Below are positions 1-8,630 of a stretch of DNA of 64,000 bases, one piece after another. Under the pieces are notes generated by a model, which worked only from the letters and a program-made list of their open reading frames with translations, made no database searches and was not told where the DNA came from. The translations under genes were made by a program, and so were the position numbers. The stretch comes from Bacillus sp. E(2018). GTDB taxonomy: Bacteria; Bacillota; Bacilli; Bacillales; Fictibacillaceae. The stretch's first letter is position 1, and each line of letters begins with the position of its first letter. The stretch spans positions 496,001 through 560,000 of the forward strand of contig NZ_SCOL01000002.1 of the NCBI RefSeq assembly GCF_005503015.1, written 5' to 3'.

Positions 1-1
1 G

Positions 2-763
2 AAAAAAGTATTAACACGCTGGCAGAAAGGTCTTGAAAAAGAAGGCTGGAACGCACTGTTTATCGAAAATCATGACAAACCTCGTGTTGTTTCTACTTGG
101 GGCAATGATGATGAGTTTTGGTATGAAAGTGCAACAAGCTTCGGCGCGATGTATTTCTTGATGCAAGGAACACCGTTCATCTACCAAGGACAAGAGATCG
201 GAATGACGAACGTACAGTTTGACTCGATCGAAGACTATGATGATGTCGCTGACAAAAATCGTTACCGCATCAAGCGCGAAGAAGGCGTATCGCATGAAGA
301 TATCATGTCTGTGATCTGGGCATCGTCTCGTGACAACAGCCGTACTCCAATGCAGTGGAATAGCGGTGAAAATGCTGGATTTACAACCGGAACGCCTTGG
401 ATGAAAGTAAATCCAAATTTTGCAGAAATCAACGTCGAGAAACAAGAACAAGACGAGCATTCGATCTTAAGCTTTTATAAGAAAATGATCGCATTAAAGA
501 AAAAGAACGAAGTCTTCACGTACGGTGTGTATGATCTGATCCTTGAAGAAGATGAACAGATCTATGCGTACACACGTACACTTGGAGAGGAAAAGATCGT
601 TGTGATCACGAACCTTTCTAAGGCTGAAGCGAAGTTTGAATCTGAATTAAATCTGAACGCTAATGAATTGTTGTTAGCAAACAAAGAAGTTGTACCTCAT
701 GACGATGTGACAAGCGTAACTTTACGACCTTATGAAGCGCGTGTATATCGCGTGAAAGCTTAA
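2..763 (+). CDS. Alpha-glucosidase (oligo-1,6-glucosidase type, GH13), 3' part
   Basis: The 5' end lies outside the window; the frame is open from base 2 to the TAA at 761-763. GH13 enzymes of this type hydrolyse alpha-1,6/alpha-1,4 glucosidic bonds of short malto- or isomalto-oligosaccharides in the cytoplasm. Visible: conserved region IV with the substrate-binding His-Asp pair (FIENHDKPRVVS), then GTPFIYQGQEIGMTN, the NSRTPMQW stretch typical of bacterial oligo-1,6-glucosidases and trehalose-6-phosphate hydrolases, and the C-terminal beta domain. A terminator follows directly. MalL is the closest guess, but TreA cannot be excluded without the N-terminus. Confidence 0.9.
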   Translation, partial: KKVLTRWQKGLEKEGWNALFIENHDKPRVVSTWGNDDEFWYESATSFGAMYFLMQGTPFIYQGQEIGMTNVQFDSIEDYDDVADKNRYRIKREEGVSHEDIMSVIWASSRDNSRTPMQWNSGENAGFTTGTPWMKVNPNFAEINVEKQEQDEHSILSFYKKMIALKKKNEVFTYGVYDLILEEDEQIYAYTRTLGEEKIVVITNLSKAEAKFESELNLNANELLLANKEVVPHDDVTSVTLRPYEARVYRVKA

Positions 764-770
764 CAAACAA

Positions 771-806
771 AAGCGTGCTGTCCGATTAGGGAGAGCACGC
801 TTTTTT
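771..806. terminator. Bidirectional terminator
   Basis: Hairpin arms AGCGTGCT and AGCACGCT followed by TTTTTT. It ends the glucosidase gene and overlaps the stop of the convergent gene at 805. Confidence 0.85.
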
Positions 807-1122
807 AATGTGGTAATCTTTTTTCAAACCGAATAAAGGAATACAGTCGCAGAAGTACAATCAATGTACCCACGATCGTTAAAACAGGCGATAAATTCGT
901 GAATAACGGTAGCCACGCTAAAATAAAGGCAACAAGCGCTGTTAAATTTCCTGAAAATCCATTGATCGGTTGAGTTCCTACAAGTCCTGCCCCTCTTAAG
1001 GAATTTTCATAACACGATCTATGATACGGTCGCAACTTAAAAAAGGCCCATACCGTACGCAGCTCATCCCTCTCCTTTATCGGCATCAAACAGCTATCAC
1101 AGTTTAGTTCTTTTTTCATCAT
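805..1122 (-). CDS. Small zinc-finger-like membrane protein, unknown function
   Basis: 105 aa. Not recognised as a named family. The N-terminus has a treble-clef-like CDSC pair followed by H-x2-SC near residues 33-37, suggesting a metal-binding knuckle. Two hydrophobic segments follow (about residues 58-75 and 78-92), ending in a basic tail. A good Shine-Dalgarno (AAGGAG) lies 6 nt before the ATG. It converges on the glucosidase gene and shares its terminator. Monocistronic. The function cannot be inferred; the reading frame is well supported by RBS, length and composition. Confidence 0.7.
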   Translation of the reverse strand: MMKKELNCDSCLMPIKERDELRTVWAFFKLRPYHRSCYENSLRGAGLVGTQPINGFSGNLTALVAFILAWLPLFTNLSPVLTIVGTLIVLLRLYSFIRFEKRLPH

Positions 1123-1240
1123 TTCTTCTCCTTCAGCAGCAAATCACTTTCCTCTATTCTACCAATTCTTCAATCAATCCTATAGCGTTTTAAAGGATAT
1201 TTTGTGTGATTAGAAGAATTTTAAAATGAGGAGTGATGCT

Positions 1241-2224
1241 ATGATAAAAAAGATAAGATTGCAGCCCATCTATATGAACAAGCTTCAGCTCTTAATGAAC
1301 CGTTTAGAGGATGTTCTTGTTAAACAGAGTCTTGAATTAGAAATGAGCAAGATGACGGCCGGTTTTCGCGGTGAAGACTCTATCAACTATTTTTTGAACA
1401 TGCTTCCGAACCAGAAAGAATGCCACGTTCTGCATGACCTTCGAATTCCCCATGAATCTACTTTTTTTTAAATCGACACGCTCATTGTAAATCCTACGTA
1501 CATCCTTATTATTGAAGTAAAGAACATCTCCGGTAACCTTTTCTTCGATCATACCTTCAATCAACTAATACGCACAAAAAACGGTATAGAAGAACCCTTT
1601 CAAGACCCTATCGCCCAATTTGAACGCCAAAAATACCAGCTTGAACACTGGTTGATTAAAAATAAATTTCCCACAGTTCCGATCGAGACTCTCGTTGTAA
1701 TGACTCATTCTCAATCTGTTTTGAAAACGAACGATGTATCGAGTCGTATATCGAAAAAAGTGATTCATAGTGTTCAACTGCTAGACCGAATCCGGGAGCT
1801 TCAACGGAAATATAAACAGCATGTGATTGTTTCAGGAGATGTAATGAACAAGGTCACGCGGCGATTGATCAAGGAACACACCCCACGGGATGTCGATGTA
1901 ATGGAGCGTTATAAAATTAGTAAAGAGATGATTATTAAAGGGGTGCAGTGTGAGGGGTGTTTGGGTTTCGGGATGAAAAAAGGCTATCGAACCTGGAATT
2001 GTCCGCATTGTTCACATTCTAGCAGGAATCCTCACATAAGAGCGCTTAAAGATTACTCCCTTTTCATCCAAACTACGTTAACCAACCAGCAAGCACGTGA
2101 TTTTCTGAAGCTTTCTTCTATTTCGGTAGCATCCAAGCTCTTAGTATCTATGAAATTGCCTTATACAGGTGCAACAAGAGGGAGAATGTATGATTTAAGC
2201 CCCCTAAATGACATTCAGAAATAG
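1241..2224 (+). pseudogene. NERD (nuclease-related) domain protein, interrupted by an in-frame TAA
   Basis: The start is ATG 1241, 7 nt after GAGGAG (the ATG at 1226 overlaps that Shine-Dalgarno). The frame runs through 76 codons to TAA 1469-1471 and then stays open in the same frame to 2224. Across the break it reads ...HESTFF*IDTLIVNPTYILIIEVKN..., the NERD core in which the Asp of QID and the ExK of EVK are the expected nuclease-like residues. A single C-to-T change (CAA to TAA) explains the stop. The C-terminus carries a four-Cys zinc ribbon (CEGC...CPHC). NERD proteins are thought to act on DNA. Either a recent pseudogene or an assembly/strain variant; no frameshift is needed. Confidence 0.85.
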
Positions 2225-2225
2225 A

Positions 2226-2351
2226 AATCTGTCCGATTGAGTAATGAATCTGTCCAATTGTCTATGTAATCTGTCTGATTGCGGCCATAATCTGTCCAAT
2301 CTTGAATATAATCTGTCCAATTCAGCAATTAATCTGTCCAATCTCGAAACT
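2226..2351 (+). repeat. 21-nt phased degenerate repeat array A (6 units)
   Basis: Six units start at 2226, 2247, 2268, 2289, 2310 and 2331, always 21 nt apart. Each begins with about 13 conserved bases (AATCTGTCCRATY) followed by about 8 bases that differ between units. The array starts two bases after the NERD stop codon and fills the gap to the convergent desaturase gene; no conventional hairpin terminator is visible there. The same consensus, on the other strand, forms array C at 30637-30741. Confidence 0.9.
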
Positions 2352-2380
2352 CACTCCACCCAAACAAAAAAACACCCAAA

Positions 2381-3472
2381 TTAATGGATGCTTTTCGACG
2401 TGCGGTTCACTGGCTTTCGTTCGCGCTTCTTCTCTTCCACTGTTTCATCCTGATTCATCCCATAACCAAGCGAAGGATACAGATTCCCTGGTGCAGGATC
2501 AACAAACTGCGTTTGATTAAAGTACACATGCGGTGTTTTCCACAGCGCAACAAGTGCCTTCCAGTGCGGCATCTCGTGATAGCGCTCTGGCCACATTTCT
2601 TTAATATGCTTCTTCACGAGCGGGTAATATTTCGGACTCATACCTGGGAACAAATGATGCTCCGTATGGTAAGAGAAATTAAAATGAATCACATCGATCC
2701 ATTTTGGAACCGTAACCGTTAAGCTGTTCGCTAACGGATCGTTCACGTCTGTCATTGGGTTCAAGCGGTGATTGGTTGAGATATAGCTCATTACGATCGC
2801 GTTTGCGATCAATAACGGCAGCAATACCGCAAAGAACCATTTAACAGGTCCAAGCCATGCTAACAATCCTAGCCACATCGCCCACGGCAATAACAACTGA
2901 ATCCAAACAGAAGGACGTTTACTCGGTTTGAACTCTTTAATAAAACGTTTGAACATAAAAAGTCCGTGCAGTGTAAACGAAACTGACAAGAAAGCAAAGC
3001 TTACGATCGAACGCATCCACATTGGAAGCTTGTACACTTTTTGTAGCAAGGGTTTGTGTGACAAGTTCTCAAGCGTTGGCCACGCATCCGGGTCTTTTCC
3101 ATCATGTTGTGTGTGTACGTGGTGCGTCGTATTGTGCCACTTTCTCCATAGCTTTGGTCCAACACTTAACGGCCAGAAAGCTACCGCTCCTAAAAAATCA
3201 CGAAGCCACGGCTTTCGGATTACTGTGCCGTGCAGAATCTCATGACCTAAAAAGCCCATTCCCGCAAAACACGTTCCTAATATAACGGCGATTCCAATCC
3301 CTAACCAAGGGTGTAAATTATTCAATAACCCGATAACTAAAATACCGGCGATTGCGATCAATAAGTAGACTAGTCCTCCCCATAATCTTGAAGGCACTGG
3401 CTTAAAGGCTTCTTTCGGCAGCTTTGGAGCGATTTTTGCTGCATACCAGCCAAACGATTGTAGATCTTTCAT
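2381..3472 (-). CDS. Membrane fatty acid desaturase
   Basis: 363 aa from the ATG at 3472, which has AGAGGAG 8 nt upstream; the longer frame to 3529 has no RBS. Acyl-lipid desaturases introduce a cis double bond into membrane acyl chains using a di-iron centre, typically for cold adaptation. The three histidine boxes are visible: GHEILHG, HNTTHH and the C-terminal HTEHH. Hydrophobic hairpins lie between about residues 30-75 and 185-235. The protein is clearly not the B. subtilis Des type (different spacing and N-terminus) but resembles other Bacillus desaturases. Monocistronic and convergent with the NERD pseudogene. Regiospecificity is not deducible. Confidence 0.9.
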   Translation of the reverse strand: MKDLQSFGWYAAKIAPKLPKEAFKPVPSRLWGGLVYLLIAIAGILVIGLLNNLHPWLGIGIAVILGTCFAGMGFLGHEILHGTVIRKPWLRDFLGAVAFWPLSVGPKLWRKWHNTTHHVHTQHDGKDPDAWPTLENLSHKPLLQKVYKLPMWMRSIVSFAFLSVSFTLHGLFMFKRFIKEFKPSKRPSVWIQLLLPWAMWLGLLAWLGPVKWFFAVLLPLLIANAIVMSYISTNHRLNPMTDVNDPLANSLTVTVPKWIDVIHFNFSYHTEHHLFPGMSPKYYPLVKKHIKEMWPERYHEMPHWKALVALWKTPHVYFNQTQFVDPAPGNLYPSLGYGMNQDETVEEKKRERKPVNRTSKSIH

Positions 3473-3592
3473 TTGCTCAACTCCTCTAATCTGACTCTTT
3501 CGAATTCTCCTACAATACAATCGTAACAAGGATTGTTTTATGAAGCAACCGTTTTTGTTACCTGGTAATAATAGTTGGTATTATATACCCAC

Positions 3593-3619
3593 AAAAAAGG
3601 AGCTATCCAAAAGGATAGC
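3593..3619 (-). terminator. Terminator of the proC-helicase unit
   Basis: On the minus strand GCTATCC-TTTT-GGATAGC followed by TCCTTTTTT, 20 nt after the helicase stop. Confidence 0.85.
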
Positions 3620-3640
3620 CCACTTTCTAAAGAAATAATC

Positions 3641-4756
3641 TTACATATATTCAAGTTTTAACACATTCAACTTTTGATTCGTTTCTCGTTCGATCACCTG
3701 CAGCAAACGGCGATCTTTCTGCGCTACAAACGTAACCGCGAGTCCTTTTCCGCCAGCTCGTCCTGTTCTACCGATTCGATGAATATAGCTTTCTGCATCA
3801 AGCGCGATGTCGTAATTAAATACGTGTGTGACGCCTTCAACATCAAGTCCGCGTGCCGCCACATCGGTAGCTACTAAATACTGAATCTCCCCTTCACGGA
3901 AGCGTCGCATTACATCTTCTCTCTTTGCTTGAGAAAGATCGCCATGCAGTTCATCGGAGTTATAACCCATATTTTGCAGTGCTTCGTTCAACTTGCTTGC
4001 TCTTCTTTTCGTTCGGCAAAAAATGATCGCTAGATAAGGACGCAACAGTCTGATCGTTTGAACGAGGTCGTTCTGCTTCCCTCGATCTGTTGTTTCCACG
4101 ATTCGCTGGCGGATCTCTTTTAACGTTATCTGTTTCGTTTTTACATGAATGTCTTGAGGATTGTTTGTATACGTTTCAGCTAGCTTTTTCACTTCATCAG
4201 GCATCGTCGCTGAAAAAAGTAACGTTTGGCGATCTTCAGGCACCTCATACATGATGTCTTCAATATCATCTAAAAATCCGATATGAAGCATCTGATCCGC
4301 TTCATCTAGCACGAACGTTGAAACATGAGATAAATCGATTGTCTCTCGGCGAATATGATCGAGCAGTCTTCCAGGTGTCGCGACAACAACATGAACCTTG
4401 CCCTCTAGCTTATGCATCTGCGCGATCACGTCCTGCCCACCGTAAACAGCGAGCACGTTGATCTCACCGAGAGCTTCTGTAAGTTTGCGTACTTCTGCTG
4501 TGATCTGAATGGCAAGCTCGCGTGTCGGTGCGACGATCAATCCTTGTATCGCATCCCGTTCAGCATCAACTTTTTGCAGAAGAGGAAGCACGAATGCAAG
4601 CGTCTTCCCCGTTCCGGTTTGAGCTTGTCCTACAACATCTTTACCTTCTAAGATGACAGGAATCGTTTCTTTTTGAATAGGCGTAGGTTCACCAATTCCG
4701 TTATGAAGCAAAATATCTATGATTTCATCATGAATCCCTAATTCTTTAAAGCCCAT
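3641..4756 (-). CDS. DEAD-box RNA helicase, minimal (YfmL-like)
   Basis: 371 aa, just the two RecA-like domains and no C-terminal extension, matching the length of B. subtilis YfmL (cold/ribosome-assembly helicase) rather than CshA, CshB or DbpA. Motifs in order: Q motif (PTPIQ, about residue 24-28), Walker A AQTGTGKT (45-52), PTRELA, TPGR, DEAD, SAT, RGLD and HRIGRTGR. It starts immediately after the proC stop (4757), so the two are translationally adjacent and share the terminator downstream. ATP-dependent RNA unwinding is certain by family; the specific rRNA role is inference. Confidence 0.9.
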   Translation of the reverse strand: MGFKELGIHDEIIDILLHNGIGEPTPIQKETIPVILEGKDVVGQAQTGTGKTLAFVLPLLQKVDAERDAIQGLIVAPTRELAIQITAEVRKLTEALGEINVLAVYGGQDVIAQMHKLEGKVHVVVATPGRLLDHIRRETIDLSHVSTFVLDEADQMLHIGFLDDIEDIMYEVPEDRQTLLFSATMPDEVKKLAETYTNNPQDIHVKTKQITLKEIRQRIVETTDRGKQNDLVQTIRLLRPYLAIIFCRTKRRASKLNEALQNMGYNSDELHGDLSQAKREDVMRRFREGEIQYLVATDVAARGLDVEGVTHVFNYDIALDAESYIHRIGRTGRAGGKGLAVTFVAQKDRRLLQVIERETNQKLNVLKLEYM

Positions 4757-5566
4757 CTACTTTTTCCCCAATTTCTTTACTTTTTCTGTGCAGCTTTCCA
4801 TTGCGGCTAATACTGCACCACGAAAGCGTTCTTGCTCGAGCGTTGCGATGGCTGCTATCGTTGCTCCACCAGGAGATGTTACTTGATCTTTTAACTCACC
4901 TGGATGTTTTCCTGTTTCAAGCACCATCTGCGCTGCTCCTAAAACCGCTTGTGCAGCTAAGCGATAAGATTGATCGCGTGACAAGCCTTGTACGACGCCT
5001 CCGTCTGCCATCGCCTCAATCATCATGTACACGTAAGCTGGTGAAGAACCGCTGATCGCAGGAATCGCATCCATCTGAGATTCTACGATTACTTCTACTT
5101 TACCGAAGCTGCCTAACAGCTTCTCGACCGTCTGTAAGTCTTCATCCGTTATCTCATCATTTACAGAAACAGCCGTCATACCTGCCCCGACAAGTGACGG
5201 GGTGTTCGGCATCGTTCGTACCACTTTCACTCGCTTATCGAAGGCTACTTCAACATCTTCTGTTGTGATTCCCGCTGCAATCGTTACGATGATTGCATCA
5301 GATTTTACAAATTCCTTTACCTCTTCAATCACTTCAAAATAGGAATATGGCGCAACCGCAAGAAACAGCACGTCAGCTCCTTTTGCAACGTCACTATTAG
5401 AAGAGAACGTGTGAATACCATATTGTTTCTCGACATACAGGCGTGTCTTTTCCGTTCGCATACTCGAAATAATCTGATCCGGACTGATCAATCCTGAACT
5501 GATCATACCTCCTGCCATCGCTTGCGCCATCTTTCCAAAACCGATAAAACCTATTTTTTTCTCCAT
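4757..5566 (-). CDS. proC: Pyrroline-5-carboxylate reductase
   Basis: 269 aa. Catalyses the last step of proline synthesis, NAD(P)H-dependent reduction of 1-pyrroline-5-carboxylate to proline. The N-terminal Rossmann motif GFIGFGKMA is intact, as is the C-terminal P5CR signature region (SPAYVYMMIEAMADGG, then DQVTSPGGATIAAI). Typical full length. It abuts the DEAD-box helicase gene downstream with no gap. The RBS is weak. Bacilli often carry several paralogues (ProI, ProG, ProH, ComER); the sequence alone does not tell which one this is, so the symbol is generic. Confidence 0.9.
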   Translation of the reverse strand: MEKKIGFIGFGKMAQAMAGGMISSGLISPDQIISSMRTEKTRLYVEKQYGIHTFSSNSDVAKGADVLFLAVAPYSYFEVIEEVKEFVKSDAIIVTIAAGITTEDVEVAFDKRVKVVRTMPNTPSLVGAGMTAVSVNDEITDEDLQTVEKLLGSFGKVEVIVESQMDAIPAISGSSPAYVYMMIEAMADGGVVQGLSRDQSYRLAAQAVLGAAQMVLETGKHPGELKDQVTSPGGATIAAIATLEQERFRGAVLAAMESCTEKVKKLGKK

Positions 5567-5679
5567 ACTCTATGCACTTCTTTCTATCTTTTATAAAGGG
5601 AAATTTCTACTTATACAGAATACTCATACCGATAGCTTTACCTTTAGTAAACCACAAATACATAAGGTGTGTGAAATGG

Positions 5680-6147
5680 ATGGAGAAGTTCACTCTTCAA
5701 GAATGGCATCGCAAACAGGCTGTAGACAATTTTAATAAAACGTGGGACATGATCGAAAAGAAAGACCGCACGAAAAAAGAAGAGTTAGAAATGATTCATA
5801 CCGCTCACGCCTCGCGCTTTCATTGGGGACAAATCGGAGAACCTCTTCACTTCGCCCGTGGAGAATGGCAGCTATCAAGAGTGTATGCCGTGCTAAACAT
5901 GAGCGAGTCCGCGCTGTTTCACGGGAAACACTCTCTAGAACTCTGTCTAAAGAACAACATTGCCGATTTTGATCTGGCTTTCGCGTATGAAGCTCTTGCA
6001 CGTGCATATCTAGTAAAAAATGACGAAACCAGAATGGAAGAGTATTTTGCCCTTGCGCTACAAGCTGCTCAGCAGATTATGAAAAAAGAAGATAAAGAAT
6101 ATTTCATTTCCGAGCTGAACTCCATTAAACTAGGAAGTAGAACATAA
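5680..6147 (+). CDS. Alpha-helical TPR-like protein, uncharacterised
   Basis: 155 aa from ATG 5680, which has AAGGTG 10 nt upstream; the in-frame extension to 5572 lacks an RBS. The sequence is wholly helical, with tandem helix pairs such as ARGEWQLSRVYAVLNMSESALFHGKHSLELC and DLAFAYEALARAYLVKNDETRMEEYFALALQAA in which the A/Y/L spacing resembles tetratricopeptide repeats. No catalytic motif is visible. It sits 23 nt upstream of the M20 dipeptidase and probably shares its transcript. A scaffold or partner-binding role is plausible, not shown. Confidence 0.75.
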   Translation: MEKFTLQEWHRKQAVDNFNKTWDMIEKKDRTKKEELEMIHTAHASRFHWGQIGEPLHFARGEWQLSRVYAVLNMSESALFHGKHSLELCLKNNIADFDLAFAYEALARAYLVKNDETRMEEYFALALQAAQQIMKKEDKEYFISELNSIKLGSRT

Positions 6148-6170
6148 CGTACATAAGGAGGATTTTTGCT

Positions 6171-7565
6171 ATGACAGATAAAATCGTAAATTACTTAAAA
6201 GAAAATCGCGACACGCATTTACAAGAGTTGACCGACTGGCTCGCTGTTCCAAGTGTGAGTGCACTACCCGAGCATAAAGAAGACGTTCGAAAAGGTGCAG
6301 AATGGATTGCGGAAAGCCTTACAGATGCCGGCATGGAAAACGTAAAAATCTATGAAACAGATGGGCACCCTGTTGTTTATGGAGACTGGTTAAAGGCAGA
6401 AGGCAAACCGACCGTACTCGTTTATGGCCATTACGATGTACAGCCTGTTGATCCGATCGAGCTATGGGAATCTCCTCCTTATGAAGCTACCATTCGCGAT
6501 AACAAACTATACGCGCGTGGAGCATCAGATGACAAAGGTCAAACGTTCATGCACGTAAAAGTTCTTCAAGCCATCCTTAAATCAGAAGGCACCCTTCCTC
6601 TTAACTTTAAGTTCTGTATTGAAGGTGAAGAAGAGATCGGCAGTCCAAGTCTTCCAAAGTTTATTGAGGAAAATAAAGATTTGCTAGCAGCAGACGTTAT
6701 CGTTATTTCGGATACAGGCATGCTAGATCGCGGAAAGCCAGCAATCTGTTATGGACTTCGTGGCATGTGTGCGATGCAAGTGGATGTTACGGGACCAAAT
6801 AGTGATCTGCATTCCGGTCTATATGGTGGTGCTGTTCAGAACCCGTTGCACGCAATCACAGAGCTTCTGCAATCGTTCCGTGATGAAAACGGACGCATTT
6901 TAGTAGATGGTTTTTATGATAATGTACAAGAATTAACAGAAGAAGAAAGAGAAGCATTCCGTGCCCTTCCTCTAACAGAAGAGGCGCTTAAGAATCAGCT
7001 TGGTGTAACAGAACTAACAGGTGAAGAAGGTTACTCTCACATCGAACGTACGTGCGCCCGCCCAACGTTAGAGTTAAACGGCGTATGGGGAGGCTTCCAA
7101 GGAGAAGGCATCAAGACCGTCATCCCTGCAAAAGCCCATGCAAAGATCAGCTGCCGACTCGTACCGAACCAAGAGCCAGATGAGATCATTGAAAAAGTAA
7201 AAGCACACATTGAAAAGCATAAACCAGCAGGCATTGATGTGAAAGTTACCCTTTTCGATAAAGGAGCTCCATACGTAACGCCGTTCGATCACCCTGCTAT
7301 CCAAGCGGCTGCACGTTCTTATGAAAAAGTGTACGGTGTACCAACAGCGTTTACACGTGGCGGCGGATCGATCCCAATCGTAGCAACGTTCGACCAAATG
7401 CTGAACATCCCAGTCGTATTAATGGGCTTCGGACTATCAACAGAAAACTTCCATGCACCAAACGAACACTTCCATCTCGAAAACTTCGACAAAGGCACGG
7501 AAACCCTAGCAGACTACTGGTTCGAACTAGAAAAATCCATTCAAAAACAAACAACAACAAGATAA
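6171..7565 (+). CDS. M20 family metallo-dipeptidase
   Basis: 464 aa with AAGGAGG 9 nt before the ATG. M20/CNDP-like peptidases cleave dipeptides or short peptides with a two-zinc centre in the cytoplasm. The expected ligands are visible in order: His of YGHYDVQP, bridging Asp of GASDDKG, the catalytic/ligand Glu pair in GEEEIGS, Asp of ISDTGM and the C-terminal His of STENFHAPNEHF. The inserted dimerisation domain (HSGLYGGAVQNP) is present. Full length, downstream of the TPR-like gene, followed by a strong terminator. The natural substrate is unknown. Confidence 0.92.
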   Translation: MTDKIVNYLKENRDTHLQELTDWLAVPSVSALPEHKEDVRKGAEWIAESLTDAGMENVKIYETDGHPVVYGDWLKAEGKPTVLVYGHYDVQPVDPIELWESPPYEATIRDNKLYARGASDDKGQTFMHVKVLQAILKSEGTLPLNFKFCIEGEEEIGSPSLPKFIEENKDLLAADVIVISDTGMLDRGKPAICYGLRGMCAMQVDVTGPNSDLHSGLYGGAVQNPLHAITELLQSFRDENGRILVDGFYDNVQELTEEEREAFRALPLTEEALKNQLGVTELTGEEGYSHIERTCARPTLELNGVWGGFQGEGIKTVIPAKAHAKISCRLVPNQEPDEIIEKVKAHIEKHKPAGIDVKVTLFDKGAPYVTPFDHPAIQAAARSYEKVYGVPTAFTRGGGSIPIVATFDQMLNIPVVLMGFGLSTENFHAPNEHFHLENFDKGTETLADYWFELEKSIQKQTTTR

Positions 7566-7576
7566 AGCAGAAGAAG

Positions 7577-7621
7577 CTGACAAGAAAGTTACTTAGGTAA
7601 CCTCTCTTGTCAGTTTTTTTA
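7577..7621 (+). terminator. Terminator of the M20 peptidase unit
   Basis: Arms CTGACAAGA and TCTTGTCAG with an inner GTTAC/GTAAC stem, followed by eight T. Confidence 0.9.
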
Positions 7622-7689
7622 TTTTATCCGTGTGACTGAAACAAGGCTCATCTCTTGAATTTGTTTTTTGATTGTTAGACACCTTTGCT

Positions 7690-7819
7690 AGTTGATTGGA
7701 GTGTAGGGTGCGAGACTCCTGCGGGACAAGCGGTCAGGTGAGACCCTTAGGGCGCAAAGCGGCAAGGGGCTCACCGCCTGCCCCGCGGAAAGCGAAGCAC
7801 CCGAAACGGAGATCAACTA
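7690..7819 (+). repeat. GC-rich intergenic repeat, copy R1
   Basis: About 130 nt bounded by AGTTGAT and ATCAACT inverted ends, with inner blocks GCGAGACTCCTGCGGGAC, CAGGTGAGAC, GGCTCACCG and CCCCGCGGAAAGCG. The paired blocks (GTGAG/CTCAC, GCGGG/CCCGC) allow a long cruciform or RNA hairpin. It is the most canonical of the seven copies here. The rest of the 380-nt gap between the peptidase and the next gene shows no further gene. Confidence 0.9.
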
Positions 7820-7947
7820 CTTACAAAACAACCTGTTTATTCATATAACCATTTTTCCCCTAACAGTTTCCCCTGAGACCTTTTCGTTTTCACCTCTCAG
7901 TATGATATAATCAACCAATCACAACAAAGAAACGGAGAGTATAAACC

Positions 7948-8442
7948 ATGCTTTCATTTGAAGATAAAATTGCTTTAATCGAAGAAAACTTCCCAGAGCT
8001 CGACATGCACGAGGTATCCCTCGGCCGCTTGAACTTCCACTTCGAAGAAAGTGTACAAGACAAGAAAATCGTCGTGTACCACCTTCACCCGAACGGAAAC
8101 GGCTTCGTTTATGGCGGACACCTGCCACAAAGCGTTAAAAACGACAAAGGCTATGTGAACATCCGAGACTACGAAGCAGAAGAACTAATTGCTTTGATTC
8201 AAGACTCTATGGAGTTTTTATCAAAGAAACATGGCTGGCAGCAGCCGAAGAAAGATCGTTCTGATGACGAAGAGCGTAAAGAAGAACACTGGTACAGCCA
8301 CAGCCACGAGGAAATTCGTCTCGTAGGAGAAGATGGCATGTGGTTCATCTTTGATGAAGATGATGCACTAGAAGCTGCATTTGAAACATATGCAGAAGCA
8401 GAAGGTTATTTAAAAGAAGCAGATTTTAAAAAGAAAAAATAG
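7948..8442 (+). CDS. Conserved hypothetical acidic protein
   Basis: 164 aa, not recognised. The N-terminal half (to about residue 95) looks like a compact alpha/beta domain; then comes a highly charged linker (residues 99-115, QPKKDRSDDEERKEEH) and a C-terminal segment rich in Asp/Glu ending in KKKK. No transmembrane segment or catalytic motif is visible. AACGGAGAG lies upstream of the ATG. It is the first gene of a three-gene unit: the following 58-aa ORF begins 11 nt after its stop and ywbE overlaps that one by 1 nt, so all three are probably co-translated. Confidence 0.75.
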   Translation: MLSFEDKIALIEENFPELDMHEVSLGRLNFHFEESVQDKKIVVYHLHPNGNGFVYGGHLPQSVKNDKGYVNIRDYEAEELIALIQDSMEFLSKKHGWQQPKKDRSDDEERKEEHWYSHSHEEIRLVGEDGMWFIFDEDDALEAAFETYAEAEGYLKEADFKKKK

Positions 8443-8453
8443 AGGTGACGAAG

Positions 8454-8630
8454 ATGGCTGAGGAGAAAAAGAAATTAAGCTTTCAAGAAATCGCGAAGCA
8501 GCGCTTAGCTGAAAAGAAGGCACAGCAATCAGGCGGATCATTCAGCAAGGGTCCCGTAAAAGTGGCCAACCAGCTTAAAAACCAACAAACCAAAAAAGCA
8601 AACAACCAGGCGCGGAGAACAGGTGTTTAA
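8454..8630 (+). CDS. Small basic Gln/Lys-rich protein
   Basis: 58 aa from ATG 8454 (GAGGTGA 5-6 nt upstream; the in-frame GTG at 8445 lies inside that RBS). The composition is Lys/Gln/Ala with a short amphipathic N-terminal helix (LSFQEIAKQRLAEKKAQQ) and a disordered tail. No family recognised. Its TAA overlaps the ywbE ATG (TAATG), a strong sign of translational coupling. Probably a nucleic-acid- or ribosome-associated small protein by charge, which is inference only. Confidence 0.65.
   Translation: MAEEKKKLSFQEIAKQRLAEKKAQQSGGSFSKGPVKVANQLKNQQTKKANNQARRTGV

Noticed and set aside
1462..1471. NERD gene break as a homopolymer frameshift in the eight-T run
   Set aside because: The downstream half is in the same frame as the upstream half, so no indel is needed; a nonsense substitution explains it.
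2226..2351. Array A (and B-E) as a CRISPR
   Set aside because: Units are 21 nt with only about 8 variable bases, conserved halves are degenerate, and no cas gene is present.
2302..2520. A plus-strand frame reading heptads such as ICPIQQL through array A
   Set aside because: Only the last units are open; stops occur in the earlier units and the frame continues antisense to the desaturase. A by-product of the 21-nt (7-codon) period.
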